Shown here piece by piece: positions 25,801-38,900 of a stretch of DNA of 64,000 bases. The notes beneath the pieces are model-generated. The model saw only the letters and a list, made by a program, of their open reading frames with translations. It was not told the origin of the DNA and ran no database searches. This DNA is from Dama dama (Eukaryota; Chordata; Mammalia; Artiodactyla; Cervidae): NCBI RefSeq assembly GCF_033118175.1, contig NC_083693.1:29459981-29523980 (forward strand). The letters are read 5' to 3'. Every line of letters starts with the position of its first letter. Within the stretch, counting starts at the first letter, position 1. A program made the translations under genes and the position numbers.

Positions 25801-28800
25801 TTTTAAAAGATTGGTATTCTTGAAAATGAAGTTGAAATGGTAACTGAATAAAGTTCAAGTTCTTCTATTTCACATCTGAAAATAATTACATTAGTACAAC
25901 AGTGATTTTAAAAGTCACCCACAATCCTACCTTCTTAATGAGTAAACCATTTTTGGTTTTAGTTATAACAGGAATTTAAATGCAGTTTTGTGTGCTGCTT
26001 ATAGATACTTGCTCATCTGTTCTTTTGGTTTTTTTAGTTACTGTTCTATCTAATTGCTTAAAAAATTGGCAAATTCCTTATGTTGCTGGACATGTAGATA
26101 GTTTTCAGGTTTTACCATTGTAAATACTATAGTGTATATCAGGCATGTGATTTATCCTCTGAGTGATTTCCTTGGCATAAATTTCCATGAACAAGTTTCT
26201 GTATCAAAAAGTGAGGAAAAGGGAGCTCTGGGTGTAGTCTGCTGGATTGCCTTTCAAAAGAGTTTCATTGCAACTCTGTGACTATTGGGTAACACCAAAA
26301 TGAGTCTGTTTGGCATTTTGTCTGTTGTCTGTTTGGCATTAGATGTAAAAGTCACCCAATTACGTTGAGATATTTAGCTCCTAAACTTCAGTTAAAAGAC
26401 TGCTTTCCACCCTGTATTGTAGCAAGAATTACCCAATTCAGATCATTCTGAAGGGATATACTTCATCTCGGTATTCTTTTGCAGAATATTTAATCTGAAT
26501 TAAAGTAGTTCTTGATCCCACGGAAGTAAAAGTTATTTTACTTTTCTTCCCATGGTGGTGTTTTGGTAGGAGGTGTCCCTCGCACTCCAGTGAGGAAGAA
26601 GATGAATACCATGTGCCGTTCCTTAAAGATGCTGAATGTTGCAAGACTGAATGTAAAGGCTCAGAAGTTACATCCGGATGGCAGTCCAGACACAGCTGGG
26701 GAGAAAGGGATCCAAAAGACAGCCAATGGGAGAACAGCAGATAGATTGGAAAACAGAGGAAGAATACTGAGAAGTTCTAAACCTAAAGGTATTCCTAAAT
26801 TCCATTGGATTTTGATACCTAAATTTATGTTTACTCTTCTATACGCTCATATTTTTAAGCTGTATCATATCCTTCACTTAATGACCATTTATTAGATATC
26901 TGCTACATGTCCACAAGTGTGTTATAGGGAGTAGAGTAAATAATTTCCTCTCCTTAGATTTATGATCTAGTTACAAAGAATAATAATGAATACATACATA
27001 TGTGTGTGTGTGTATACATGCACATATCTCTCTACACAATGAATATGTAAAATGGATATGAGAACCAAGAGTCTGCAACTGAAAATACTTGTTCATTTAA
27101 GAAGTAAAGACATACTAGGAGTTGAGAAAGGGAAGGTCATTGTAGGGAAGAACAGGTTGAGAAGGCTTTTAAAAAGCCAGTGGAGCCCAGGTTAGACTTT
27201 GAAGAACAGGCAGAGATTAGAAGGCAGAAAGATAAAAAGAAGTGTGTGCACAATGAAGGATTAGTATAAGCAAAGTCACAAAGGAGGTCTGTGGCCTGTC
27301 CATAGGACAAGTGGTTAAATAAGTTTTATATATTTGTGAATAAAGATAAAGGGAAAAGTTTTGTGAATAATCTAGAGTTGGACTATTGGGGTCTTTGAAA
27401 CTTGAGGAGAAGAACTTTGGGCAATAATTGCATGATGTCACCTCTGAGTTCTTTTGGAAATTCTGGGATAAAAGTGTTCTGCTTCTTTAAATAATTTTTT
27501 CCCCTGTGAAGCACTGGATCATAGATGATGGTCAGTTTGAGTGAGATAGAACATCCTTGGTGAGCTAGTATGGTATACTGGAATGCAGATGGGAAAGCAA
27601 ATTAACTGTAATGCAAGGCAATGTGGTATTAGCATAATTTCTGAACTAGATCTTTTTTCCATAAATAGACTAGCACAACAGTGCCCCAACAATTCAGCGG
27701 GACAAGGATAATCTTCAATGGGTTTGGAGGTAGTATAGTTTATTTCTTCTCTGTTACTGGTTACCCTTAAATTTATAACATGTACACTTGATGTGCAAAC
27801 CCTTAAAATTAATCACTATCTCTGCACTACTTCAGCCTCTGCATTTTTGACATTTTGGACCGGATAATCCTCTGTGAACCATAAGATGTTTAGCAGCATC
27901 CCTGGCCTCCACCCATGAGATGCCAGTGGTATCCTTACTCTCCCCACCAGTCACAAGCAGCCCAGACAGAACCAGATGTTCCCTGAGCAGCAAAACCTCC
28001 CAGTTGACAACTACTGGCTTAAATAAAATACAACGCCTTCCATTGGGTCTGGTGATCAGTTTGACTTTTTTCCCCCCACAGATTTTAAAACTGAGGAAGA
28101 GCTGCTATCTCACATACACGAAAATTACCAAAAGACTGTGGCCACAGGAGACACCACGCTGTATTCATGTGCTCGGAACACCATCTCCAACATTAAAGCG
28201 TTCCTAAAGTCCAAGGGAACCAAGGGATTAGAAGAAGCCAGTCTGGAGGTTGTCGTTTGTCATAACAATGTTGGTTACTTGTTGTTGGGTCTGGCTCATG
28301 TGTCTTGGAAAATGTCTCTTATGCAGTGTACATTTCAGAAATGATGAGGGAGAAGGGTGAGCCCAGTCAGTTCTAGGTCTTGGAAGGTGGACGTGGTCCA
28401 CTGGGAAGGCAAAAATCAAGGGAAGGGGCCAGTTAGGAATAATTACATGTACTTCTCTTCAAATGGAAGCTGTGTCCTCATCTGAGCTGCACGTTAGCTG
28501 CATGAATTAAACCAGTAGCTCTTAACCCTGACTGCACTTTAGAGTCACCTGGAACATTTCTTTAAAATGTTGATGTATTTTGCTTAGACTTCTCAGTCAC
28601 TACTTAATGAAATCTTCCTTTTATGGAAGTTCAAACCTGCAGACCTGCTGTATCCACGCCCACTTGCTCTCAAATGCTTTCAACATTTTTTTAAAATGTT
28701 CTTTTAAAATATATAGAAGAAGAATAGTATACTATTTTTCACTCAAATGAAAGAAAGAAGATGTACTTCCCTTCTTAGGGCATTAGAAAATTGTGTGAAA

Positions 28801-31800
28801 ATTAGATATAATGGTAAGCATTAATACTAATATTCTCCTATGTAATAATTTTATATTTTCAGATGAACTGCCTGTATCAAGTAAGAAACAACTTCTTGAA
28901 AACTAGCAAAAGTCTTCGACAGAACCTAGGAAAACTGGATAAAGAAGGCAAAGTCAGAGAGTAATTAACTATCTTTTCTTTTAAACAATTACTCCAAAAA
29001 CAGAGCTCTCAAGATTTGCTTGTATTGATTTTAATATTTTTTAAATTTTTTAAAAATTCTTTTGTATTATAGAATATTGAATATAGTTCCCTGTGCTACA
29101 CACTACCACATAATTGTTTATCTATTTTATACATAATAGTTTGTATCTGCTAATCCCAAACTCTCAAATTATCCCTTTCCCACCTCCTTTCTCCTTTGGT
29201 AACCGTAAGTTTTCTATATTTGTGAGTCTTTTTCATAGGTAAGTTCATTTTGTGTCATTTCAGTTTCTACATACATGAGTGATCACGGGATATTTGTTTT
29301 TCTCTTCCTGACTTCACTTAGTGTGATAATCTCTCAGTCCATTCATGTTGCTGCAAATAGCATTATTTCTTTTTTTCCTATGGCTATAAAAGTATCAGTT
29401 TAAAATAGATTGCCTATTGCTTGAAGAGGCTTTTGTGGCTGATTCTTTATAATGTTCTCATGTGCAGTCTTGGAGAAGGAAATGGCAACCCACTCCAGTA
29501 TTCTTGCCCGGAGAGTCTCATGAACAGAGGAGCCTGGAGGGCTACGATCCATTGGGTCGCAAAGAGTCGGACATGACTAGACCACCACCACCGTGTGCAG
29601 TCTGCACCACCTATTTACCTAATAACCCCATCGCTCTTTAGAAAGCCATGGTTCCTTTTTTTGGTTGTTTCTTCTATAAATAAATCTCTACACAAGGAAG
29701 GAGTTTTCATTTTAGTTAGGTGACACTCGAAGTAGATAAGACCGGGTGTTTTTCTCTCTCAAGGTGCCAGCTTCAGGTGTTCCTTCGTTTGGAGCTGTGT
29801 CTGCAGTGCCCTTCAGTACATGACCGTGTAGAGGGTCTGGAGCAAGTAGTGGATGAGGCAAGTATACTGCTTACTGCCCCTGGGACATGCTGTATACGGA
29901 TTGTTTCAGCTTCCCTGCAGAGGCCGTGTGGTAATTTTCTGAAATCTTCAGCTGACAGATTTGCTGCGCATGGTGTGTTTAACTGAAGATTCAGCATACC
30001 TAGCACAGTTTCTGGAAGAAATTTTGGAATTGTAAGTTTGATGACTAATTTAAATTTTTCATTACTTTACCAAGTACTGTATAGGTATTGTCTCAGAGCT
30101 GTAGGATTGTAAGGACTGTTTCTCATCCTAGGTGAGGGAGGGATTCGAGATGGTGGAATGGTGACTGACTGTTCCACATTTAACCAACCTCTTCCACAGG
30201 TATATTGACTCAATCCCAAAGATACTGGGAAGTCTTTACGACAGCCTAGGATTTGTGATTCCTCAGAAGCTGGCTGGTGTCCTTCCTGCAGATTTTTTCA
30301 GCGATGACTCCATGACCCAGGAGAGCAAATCACCCCTTTCTGTGCCTCTTACGTCAAACGCTCATAGGTCAGTGTCTGGCAGCACTGAATCTGACCAACT
30401 GGAGGAGCTTCGTACCAGATCAGCTAAGAAGAGAAGGTAGGAGTGCAAGGATTTAAAGGAATTTTCTTGCACTGTTACCGTACTGGCATAGGGCACACTT
30501 AAGCCCATAGTCCAGTTTGTCTTTGTCTATAATTTATTGAATTAATAGTTGCCTTTATGTCTGAATCACAGAAGCCAATTATTAAGAGATCTTAACAAGG
30601 AGCATCTGACGCTCTTTGTATTATCTTGGGAACATACAGTATAATATGTATTGTGTAGCCATAGTCTTGACTGTCCATATGAGGTCTTCAAGAACTAGGA
30701 GCCTTCCATGAGAAGGGTTTTAGCTTTTTATTTTCCATGATGCTATTCACTGTTCTTAACTACTTAAATTTGTAGGTGTTACTTTTAGAAATTCTGGGGT
30801 TGACTTGTTTTGCTGTAAGTTCAGGCCAACCTTAAGATAATTGACTTTTATTTAAATGTTTTATTTTAAACTCTAGTTCCATTCTAATCTAACTAATTGT
30901 CACCTGTATTGAGTGTATATTGACTGTTTCTTTCTATTTTTAAAAGGAAAAATGCAATCAGACATAAAAGCATCACAGAGGTTTCACAAAATCTGCGACA
31001 AATTGAAATGCCCAAAGTTACCAAGAGAGCTACCAAAAATGTAAGTCATTTCCAGGAGATAGAAAGTGGTGCTATGCCAGAGTTGTTCCTTTTGGCATGA
31101 ATTGATGCAATAAATAAGAATGAAAGGCAGTATCTTCACTTTTAAGAAATGAATGTTAGTAGATACAGGACTAAAATTAGGTATTTTTATGAATGTGGGG
31201 TCCACAACTGTGGTCTAAGCAGTAAAGACATATAAATTTGTTAAAGATTAATCATTTTTCTCAAAAGTGTGACAGAAGTAATATTAAAGGGAGAAAAAAG
31301 ACACTAGTAAAAGTTAGGGATAAGTTAAAAATCTTCAATGTAGTTAAGAAAACTCATGAAATAATAACTAACATAAGCAAAGAGGCCATTGAAAAAGTAA
31401 TGTACGATCATATTAGGACTTTGTGTACCAGAAAGTACTTTTCAGTGAATATGTGTTACTTCAATAACAAGTTAAAAAAACAAAACATATGAAGCCAGGT
31501 GGTAATTATTTTTCTGTGTCAGTAGATTTAGGACTTGTTGGTTACCAAAAAAAAAAAGAAAGAAAGAAATACAGCTGGAGTCTATTTGCTAAATAGAATT
31601 AATGTCTAAGAGGAGAGAGACAAAGAATGCATTGAAACTTTTGAACTGCATGAATTATGAGAAGAGTTAGAATTCTAGGAGAACTAGCTTTCAAGCATTA
31701 GTCATTACAATAGTGGTTTGTTTCTGGAGATTTATAACTGCGCTTTAGAATAGGAGGTGGGGTTTCTTTTTAAGAGTTAATTGTGTTCACTTTGTTGTTG

Positions 31801-34800
31801 TTTAGGCGCTAAAAATTCATGTCTGACTCTATTGTGATGCCATGGTCTATAGCCCACCATGCTTCTCTGTCCATGGGATTTTCCCAGGCAAGAATACTGG
31901 AGTGGGTTGCCACTTTTTCCTCCAAGGGGTCTTCCAGACCCAGGGATTAAAAACCTGCGTCTCCTGCGTTTGGCAGGCGGGTTTTTTACCACCAAGGAAG
32001 CCTGTTCACTTTCTTAGTATACCTTAATACATATAAGTAAATAAGATTCAAATCTTAGATTTTGTTTGGAGAGTGTGAAGTCCAAAGTGTCAGAACACCT
32101 CTGTCAGTAGATTCTATATGATAGGTCTCCTTTCTGAAAATTTTTCAGATTGGCCTAGAAAGTGTATTTCTTTAAGACCAGGTTAGTGTGATCAGGATTT
32201 GATTTTGGTTAAAGGGTATCATTTGTTAAGTTTTTGCTCTTCTATGACTTTCATTCTTCAGTGATTACAGTGGCATACTTGGAAAAAAGCAAGAAAATCT
32301 TTAAAAACAGTTCTCTCGTTTAGATGCCATTTGATCTTGGGCACTTGAATTCTCTACGGTAATAGCAAATAAATAGCAAGAATTTTTTTGTTGTTGTTTT
32401 TTGGCTACACCACACGGCATGCGGGATCTTAGTTAATTCCCTGACCAGGGCTGGAGCCCAGGCCCCCTGCAGTGAAGGTGAGGAGTTGTCTTAACCACTG
32501 GACCGCCAGAGAAGTCCCCAGATAGCAGTTTTATATGGACAGGTTCCTCAGAGTATAGCTATCCTCTAATTATATGGGGTTTCCCTTATATTTTAGTTAT
32601 AAAAGTTATACAGAAACATTGTTTAAAAATTGAAACTAGGGAATTCCCTGGTGGTCAGTTTTTCAGACCCGAACTTCTACCACAGGGGTTGAAAATTCAA
32701 CCCCTGATCAGATGGGTAAGATCCCATCTGCCTTGCGGCCAAAATATAAAATAAATGCAATTTAAAAAAAAGTAGAAATTATATAAAGTTAGATGTTAGT
32801 ACTTCTTCACCATCCATTCTTCAGAAGTAGTCACTGATGGCAGTTTGTTGTGTATATTCCCAGACCCTGTTTTTGTCCCTTTTACAGCTGTTTCTGTACA
32901 GATTGCTACAAGTGAAATTGCAACGATCAAAGGGTTTTTTTGTGGAATTCCTGTTCTTTTAAATGAGTACCTATTGAAGTTTTCTTATTGGATTTTCTTA
33001 TCTTTCAGGAGAATTCTCACCCTACCCTTCAGCAGCCTTCACTCCCAGTGAAAGACACAGTACAAGGTATGCTTTTGTTTCCTTGTTATAGCCAATGACA
33101 AGTTTATTTTGATTACATATATTTAAGCAGCTGCATGTAGTATATATAGTTTTGTAGTATATATAGTATATAGTTTTGTAGTTGCATGTAGTATATGTTG
33201 TTTTATAGTATATATAAGTATATAGCTTTGTAGTTGCATGTTGCAACTACATGTTGCAGTATATATAATACATAGTTTGGTATAATTACCAGCTAATGAA
33301 ACGTCTATATACTGTGTGCTAGGAGAGTAAGATGTTCACATGGACTCAAAATATTGCATTTTGTAAAATAACTGGCTGAAATATACATATATTTTAAAAT
33401 GCCATTCACATGAAAGCCCAAAAGGAAAGAGGCAGCAGAACTGGTTTAGATAAAAGGAGTTCACGTGTGACATTCATGCACCACATGATCCCTGTTTGGA
33501 TCTTAAATTTAGGGCAGAAAAGCTGTAAAGGATGTTACTGAGTCATGAGAGAGGATGGGTTAGATAGTGTGCTTTTGTTCTTTGGAGATACCTGCTGAAA
33601 TACAGAAATCTGCAGAGTTGTGATGTCTGCAGGTCACCCCACATTGTTTTGGGGTTGTATAAACGTAGAGAGGATGAGGGAGAAAGCAAATGTCCACAGT
33701 TGATAAATTTTAGTGACAATTCTGTTTATTGTATTCCTTTTTGAAATTTTCTATCAATATAAACTTTTCCAAAACTTGGGAAAAACAGAAAGTAACAGAT
33801 CAAATTTGGCTGTCAGATCATAGATTAGTTTCATAGAACAGCTTAAGGCAGGTAACAGAGGCTTTCATAATGGAGATAGAGGAACACTTTTTGAAAACTT
33901 TGTTTATTATTGATATTCTTAATGTTTATGTTGTTGATGGGTAAACAGAGAGGCTTCTCCCAGTTTGTGAATCCCAGTTTATTTGGTTTTTATTTAAATG
34001 ACTTGCTGTTAAAGAATTTTTTTAAAGATAATTTTATTTATTTTTATTTTTGGCTGTGCTGCATCTTCGTCACTGTGCACGGGCTTCCTCTAGTTGTGGC
34101 GAGCAGCGTCAACTGTCGAGCTGTGGTGTGCAGGCTTCTCATTGCATGGCTTCTCTTATTGTGGAGCACGGGCTCTAGGGCACTTGGGCTTCAGTAATTG
34201 CGGCTCGGGGACTCCAGACCACAGACTCAATAGTTGTGGCACAATATTTTATTTGCTGCAGATCAGGGATCAAACTTGTGTCTCCTACGTTGGCAGGTAG
34301 ATTTTTTACTGCTGAGCCACCAGGGAAACCTGGTCTTAGAATTTGTTTTACCCTGAGTGAATTTTTGAGTATAATACACTAGGCCATCTTGCTTGAGTTT
34401 AAGATGCCATCCTGCTGGCCTTGTTAAGTATTTCTTGATTCTTAAGCTTTTTCTCCTAACTTTGAGTTTAGGTGGTTGCAACCCTTATGCACTGGAGTTA
34501 GGAAGAAGATTTCAAATATAGTAGTTTCCCCCTTGTCCACCCTGATGGCTTAGACAGTAAAGAATCTGCGTGCAATGCAGGAGACCCAGGTTTGATCCCT
34601 GGGTCGGGAAGATCCCCTGCAGAAGGGAATGGCTACCCACTCCAGTATTCATGCCTGGAGAATTCCAGACAGTGAAGCCTGGTTGGCTACAGTCCATAGG
34701 GTCGCAAAGAGTCAGACACAACTGAGCGACTAACACAAACACACACACACACACACAGAGTTGGCTACAGTCCATAGGGTCGCAAAGAGTCAGACACAAC

Positions 34801-34808
34801 TGAGCGAC

Positions 34809-34844
<36 letters not shown>

Positions 34845-35256
34845 CCCCCTTAACCACAGGGGATACATTCCAGTACCCACAGTGGACACCTGAAACTTCA
34901 GATAGTCAGACACAACTGAGCGACTAACACACACACACACACACACACACACACTTCCCCCTTAACCACAGGGGATACATTCCAGTACCCACAGTGGACA
35001 CCTGAAACTTCAGATAGTCAGACACAACTGAGCGACTAACACACACACACACACACACACACTTCCCCCTTAACCACAGGGGATACATTCCAGTACCCAC
35101 AGTGGACACCTGAAACTTCAGATAGTCAGACACAACTGAGCGACTAACACACACACACACACACACACACACACTTCCCCCTTAACCACAGGGGATACAT
35201 TCCAGTACCCACAGTGGACACCTGAAACTTCAGATAGTCAGACACAACTGAGCGAC

Positions 35257-35303
<47 letters not shown>

Positions 35304-35496
35304 TCCCCCTTAACCACAGGGGATACATTCCAGTACCCACAGTGGACACCTGAAACTTCAGATAGTCAGACACAACTGAGCGACTAACACACACACACAC
35401 ACACACACACACTCTTCCCCCTTAACCACAGGGGATACATTCCAGTACCCACAGTGGACACCTGAAACTTCAGATAGTCAGACACAACTGAGCGAC

Positions 35497-35541
<45 letters not shown>

Positions 35542-35952
35542 TCCCCCTTAACCACAGGGGATACATTCCAGTACCCACAGTGGACACCTGAAACTTCAGA
35601 TAGTCAGACACAACTGAGCGACTAACACACACACACACACACACACACTCTTCCCCCTTAACCACAGGGGATACATTCCAGTACCCACAGTGGACACCTG
35701 AAACTTCAGATAGTCAGACACAACTGAGCGACTAACACACACACACACACACACACACTCTTCCCCCTTAACCACAGGGGATACATTCCAGTACCCACAG
35801 TGGACACCTGAAACTTCAGATAGTCAGACACAACTGAGCGACTAACACACACACACACACACACACACTCTTCCCCCTTAACCACAGGGGATACATTCCA
35901 GTACCCACAGTGGACACCTGAAACTTCAGATAGTCAGACACAACTGAGCGAC

Positions 35953-35997
<45 letters not shown>

Positions 35998-38900
35998 TCC
36001 CCCTTAACCACAGGGGATACATTCCAGTACCCACAGTGGACACCTGAAACTTCAGATAGTACCAAAGCCTGTGTATGTTTTTTCCTATACATTTATGGAG
36101 CTCCCCTGGTGGCGCTAGTGGTAAAGAACTTGCCTGCCAATGCAGGAGACAAAAGAGACACAGGTTTGATCCCTGGGTCAGGAAGATCCCCTGGAGGAGG
36201 ACCTGGCAACCCACTCTAGTATTCTTGCCTGGAGAATCCCATAGACAGAGGAGCCTAGTGGGCTACAGTCCATGGGGTCACAAAGAATTGGACATAACTG
36301 AAGGAACTTAGCATGCACATACATACATACCTAGGATAAAATTTAACTTATAAATTAGGCATGGTAGGAATTAATGCCTTATAAAATAGAACCGTCATAA
36401 CAGAAGTTAACATGCATTTGGTCTCTTGCTCTCAAAGTATCTTGTACAGGTTTACAAGATATTCAATCCTAACTAAACACTTTCAATCCTCTTTGATCCT
36501 AACTAAACACTTTCATGCATAATTTTTGCAGTTTGAGATGTGATAGCAAAACTAGCATGAATTTTTCACCATTTCACAGATAATTCATTCTTAATCATAA
36601 ATCGTAGCAACCTCAGCATATAATTTTTTTTCTTTCCTTAAGTAGAGAAACTTTTCATTTAAAGAAAGCACTTTGTAACCTCTTTTCGGCATATCCCAAT
36701 TGCCAGCATCACTACTTTGTGTTTTGGGGCTCAAAAGGTGTTTGGGTAAAATAAGGGTTACTTGAACACAGCACTGCTATATTGCGATAGTCGATCTGAT
36801 AACCCAGATGGCTACTAAGTGACTAACGGAATCATTTATGTTTTGAGTGGGACAGAGCAGAATGGCATGAGATTTCTATTAAGAAAGGCACACAACTTTA
36901 ATCCTTATGAATTGTTTATTTCTAGGATTTTTCATTTGATATTTTCAGACTGCAATTGGCTGTGGATAACTGAAAACTTGGAAAGTGAAACCGTGGATAG
37001 GGTGGGGCTACTGTTACCCAGCAAACCAGTAAAATACTCAAAAGAAGAAAAATGAAATCTTTTCCAGTTTAAGTGATGTGGGCCTTCCATGTATTCCCAG
37101 AAAGTTGGGTTTAAATTAAATTTATTAGAGTAAATAGTTTTGATATACCATGCAAGTATACTATTTAAGGAAATCCTATTACTAAATGTAAATATATAAT
37201 AGCAGTCAGTCTGTAAAATAGCTTCCTTAAGCAGATTCTCTGTTTTGGATATCTTTCTTTTCTCATATATGGCATTTATTAATGATAATGTTTGACTTTT
37301 TCTTTTTTTAATGCTTTCAGAAGTAACCAAAGTTCGAAGAAATCTCTTCAACCAGGAAATGATTTCTCCTTCAAAGAGATCTGTAAAGAGGGGGTTGCCC
37401 AGAAGCCATTCAGTGTCAGCTGTGGAAGGTCTGGAGTATAAACATGACAACTTTAAGAGGACCAAAGGTACCGCATTGTAGGATAACCAAGACAAGGGGT
37501 TCTCAACCTCAAACCAGTCTCCAGACTCTTTGTTGCAGGAGGAGCTCATTAATCTCATGTTTTCCTCTCCTCAGTGGTTACCATCAGTTAATTTTCCACT
37601 TGGGATCTCTCTCCCTCCAAGCTTAGATGAAGAATTAATCCTGGTATTTTTCTCATTCCTCCCTTCTGAAAGACAACAGACAAACACCTATTTTATAAAA
37701 CCAGTTAAACAGAAATGAAAGATAGTGACTAGCTGTTTTCTAATCTTCTGGTGTGTTTATTGTTGTTGTTGTTGTTGCTTGTTTGTAATTGAGGTAATTC
37801 ATGTATCATAAAATCAACATTCAGTGGTTTTCAGTATGTTCACAAAGTTGTGCACATCATGACACATTCCAGAACATTTTCATCATTCCTAAAAGAAACC
37901 CTGAACCCATTACTAACCAGTCACTCCATTTCTCCTAATCCTCCCAGCTGTAGGCAACCACCAGTCTACTTTATATTTTTATAGATTTCTTATGGGTATT
38001 ATAAGAGGAATCATATGGTCTTTGTAACTGGCTTCTTTTACTTTAGCGTAATGTTTTCAAGGTTTATACATGGTGTAGTGTGTCTCGGTATTTCATTTCT
38101 TTCTATTGGCAATAATATACCATTGTATGGATAAGCTCCATTTTACTAACCTATTCATCAGTTGGTGGTCATTTAAGTTGTTTCCACCTTTGGCTATTGT
38201 GAGTGATGCTACTGTAAACATTCATGTACAAGGTTGTGTGTAGACATGTTGTTAATTCTCAGGCATATGCCTAGAAATGAGATTTGCTGGGCCACATAAT
38301 AACTCTGTTTTAAGTTTTGAGCAATTACCAAACTTTTCCAAAGTGGCTATATTCCCACTAACAGTGTGTGAGGGTTCTAATTTCTCGACATCCTTGCCAC
38401 TGCTGTCCATTGTCCCTTTTTGATTCTACTCATCCAGTGGGTGTAACATGGTGTGTAATTGTGATTATGAATCGCATTCCCTTGGTGACTAAAATACTCA
38501 CCTTTTCTTGTGCTCGCTGGCTACTTGTATAGCCTCTTTTTAGTCTCACCACTGCACGGCGTGCAGGATCTGCATTTCCTGACCAGGGATCAAACCTGCA
38601 CCCAGTGCAGTGACAATACAGATTCCTAACCAATGGGCTGCCAGGGAAATCCCTGTATAACTTCTTTGGAGAAATCTTTGCCCATTTTTAAATTGGGTTG
38701 CTTTCCAGTCCTCTGTAATGAAAAGGACATCTTTTTTGAGTGTTAGTTCTAGGAGGTCTTGAACGTCTTCATAGAACTGTTCAACTTCAGCTTCTTCAGC
38801 ATTACTGGTTGGGGCATAGACTTGGATTACCATGATATTGAACGGTTTGCCTTGGAAACGAACAGAGATCATTCTGTTGTTTTTGAGATTGCACCCAAGT

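Larger units (their letters stand above)
34519..37013 (+). mobile_element. Tigger-type DNA transposon remnant, heavily modified
   Basis: Left end tagtagtttcccccttg (34519) and right end gatagggtggggctactg (to 37013) form imperfect inverted ends with TA borders. Internal text (ggatacattccagtacccac, ttcctatacatttatgg, ataaattaggcatggtagga, actgcaattggctgtggata) matches a non-autonomous Tigger family. It has been opened by two Bov-tA insertions and expanded by the minisatellite. Confidence 0.75.

Noticed and set aside
34512..36214. Several - strand frames rich in Cys-Val repeats
   Set aside because: Translation of the CA repeat and minisatellite units; no gene.
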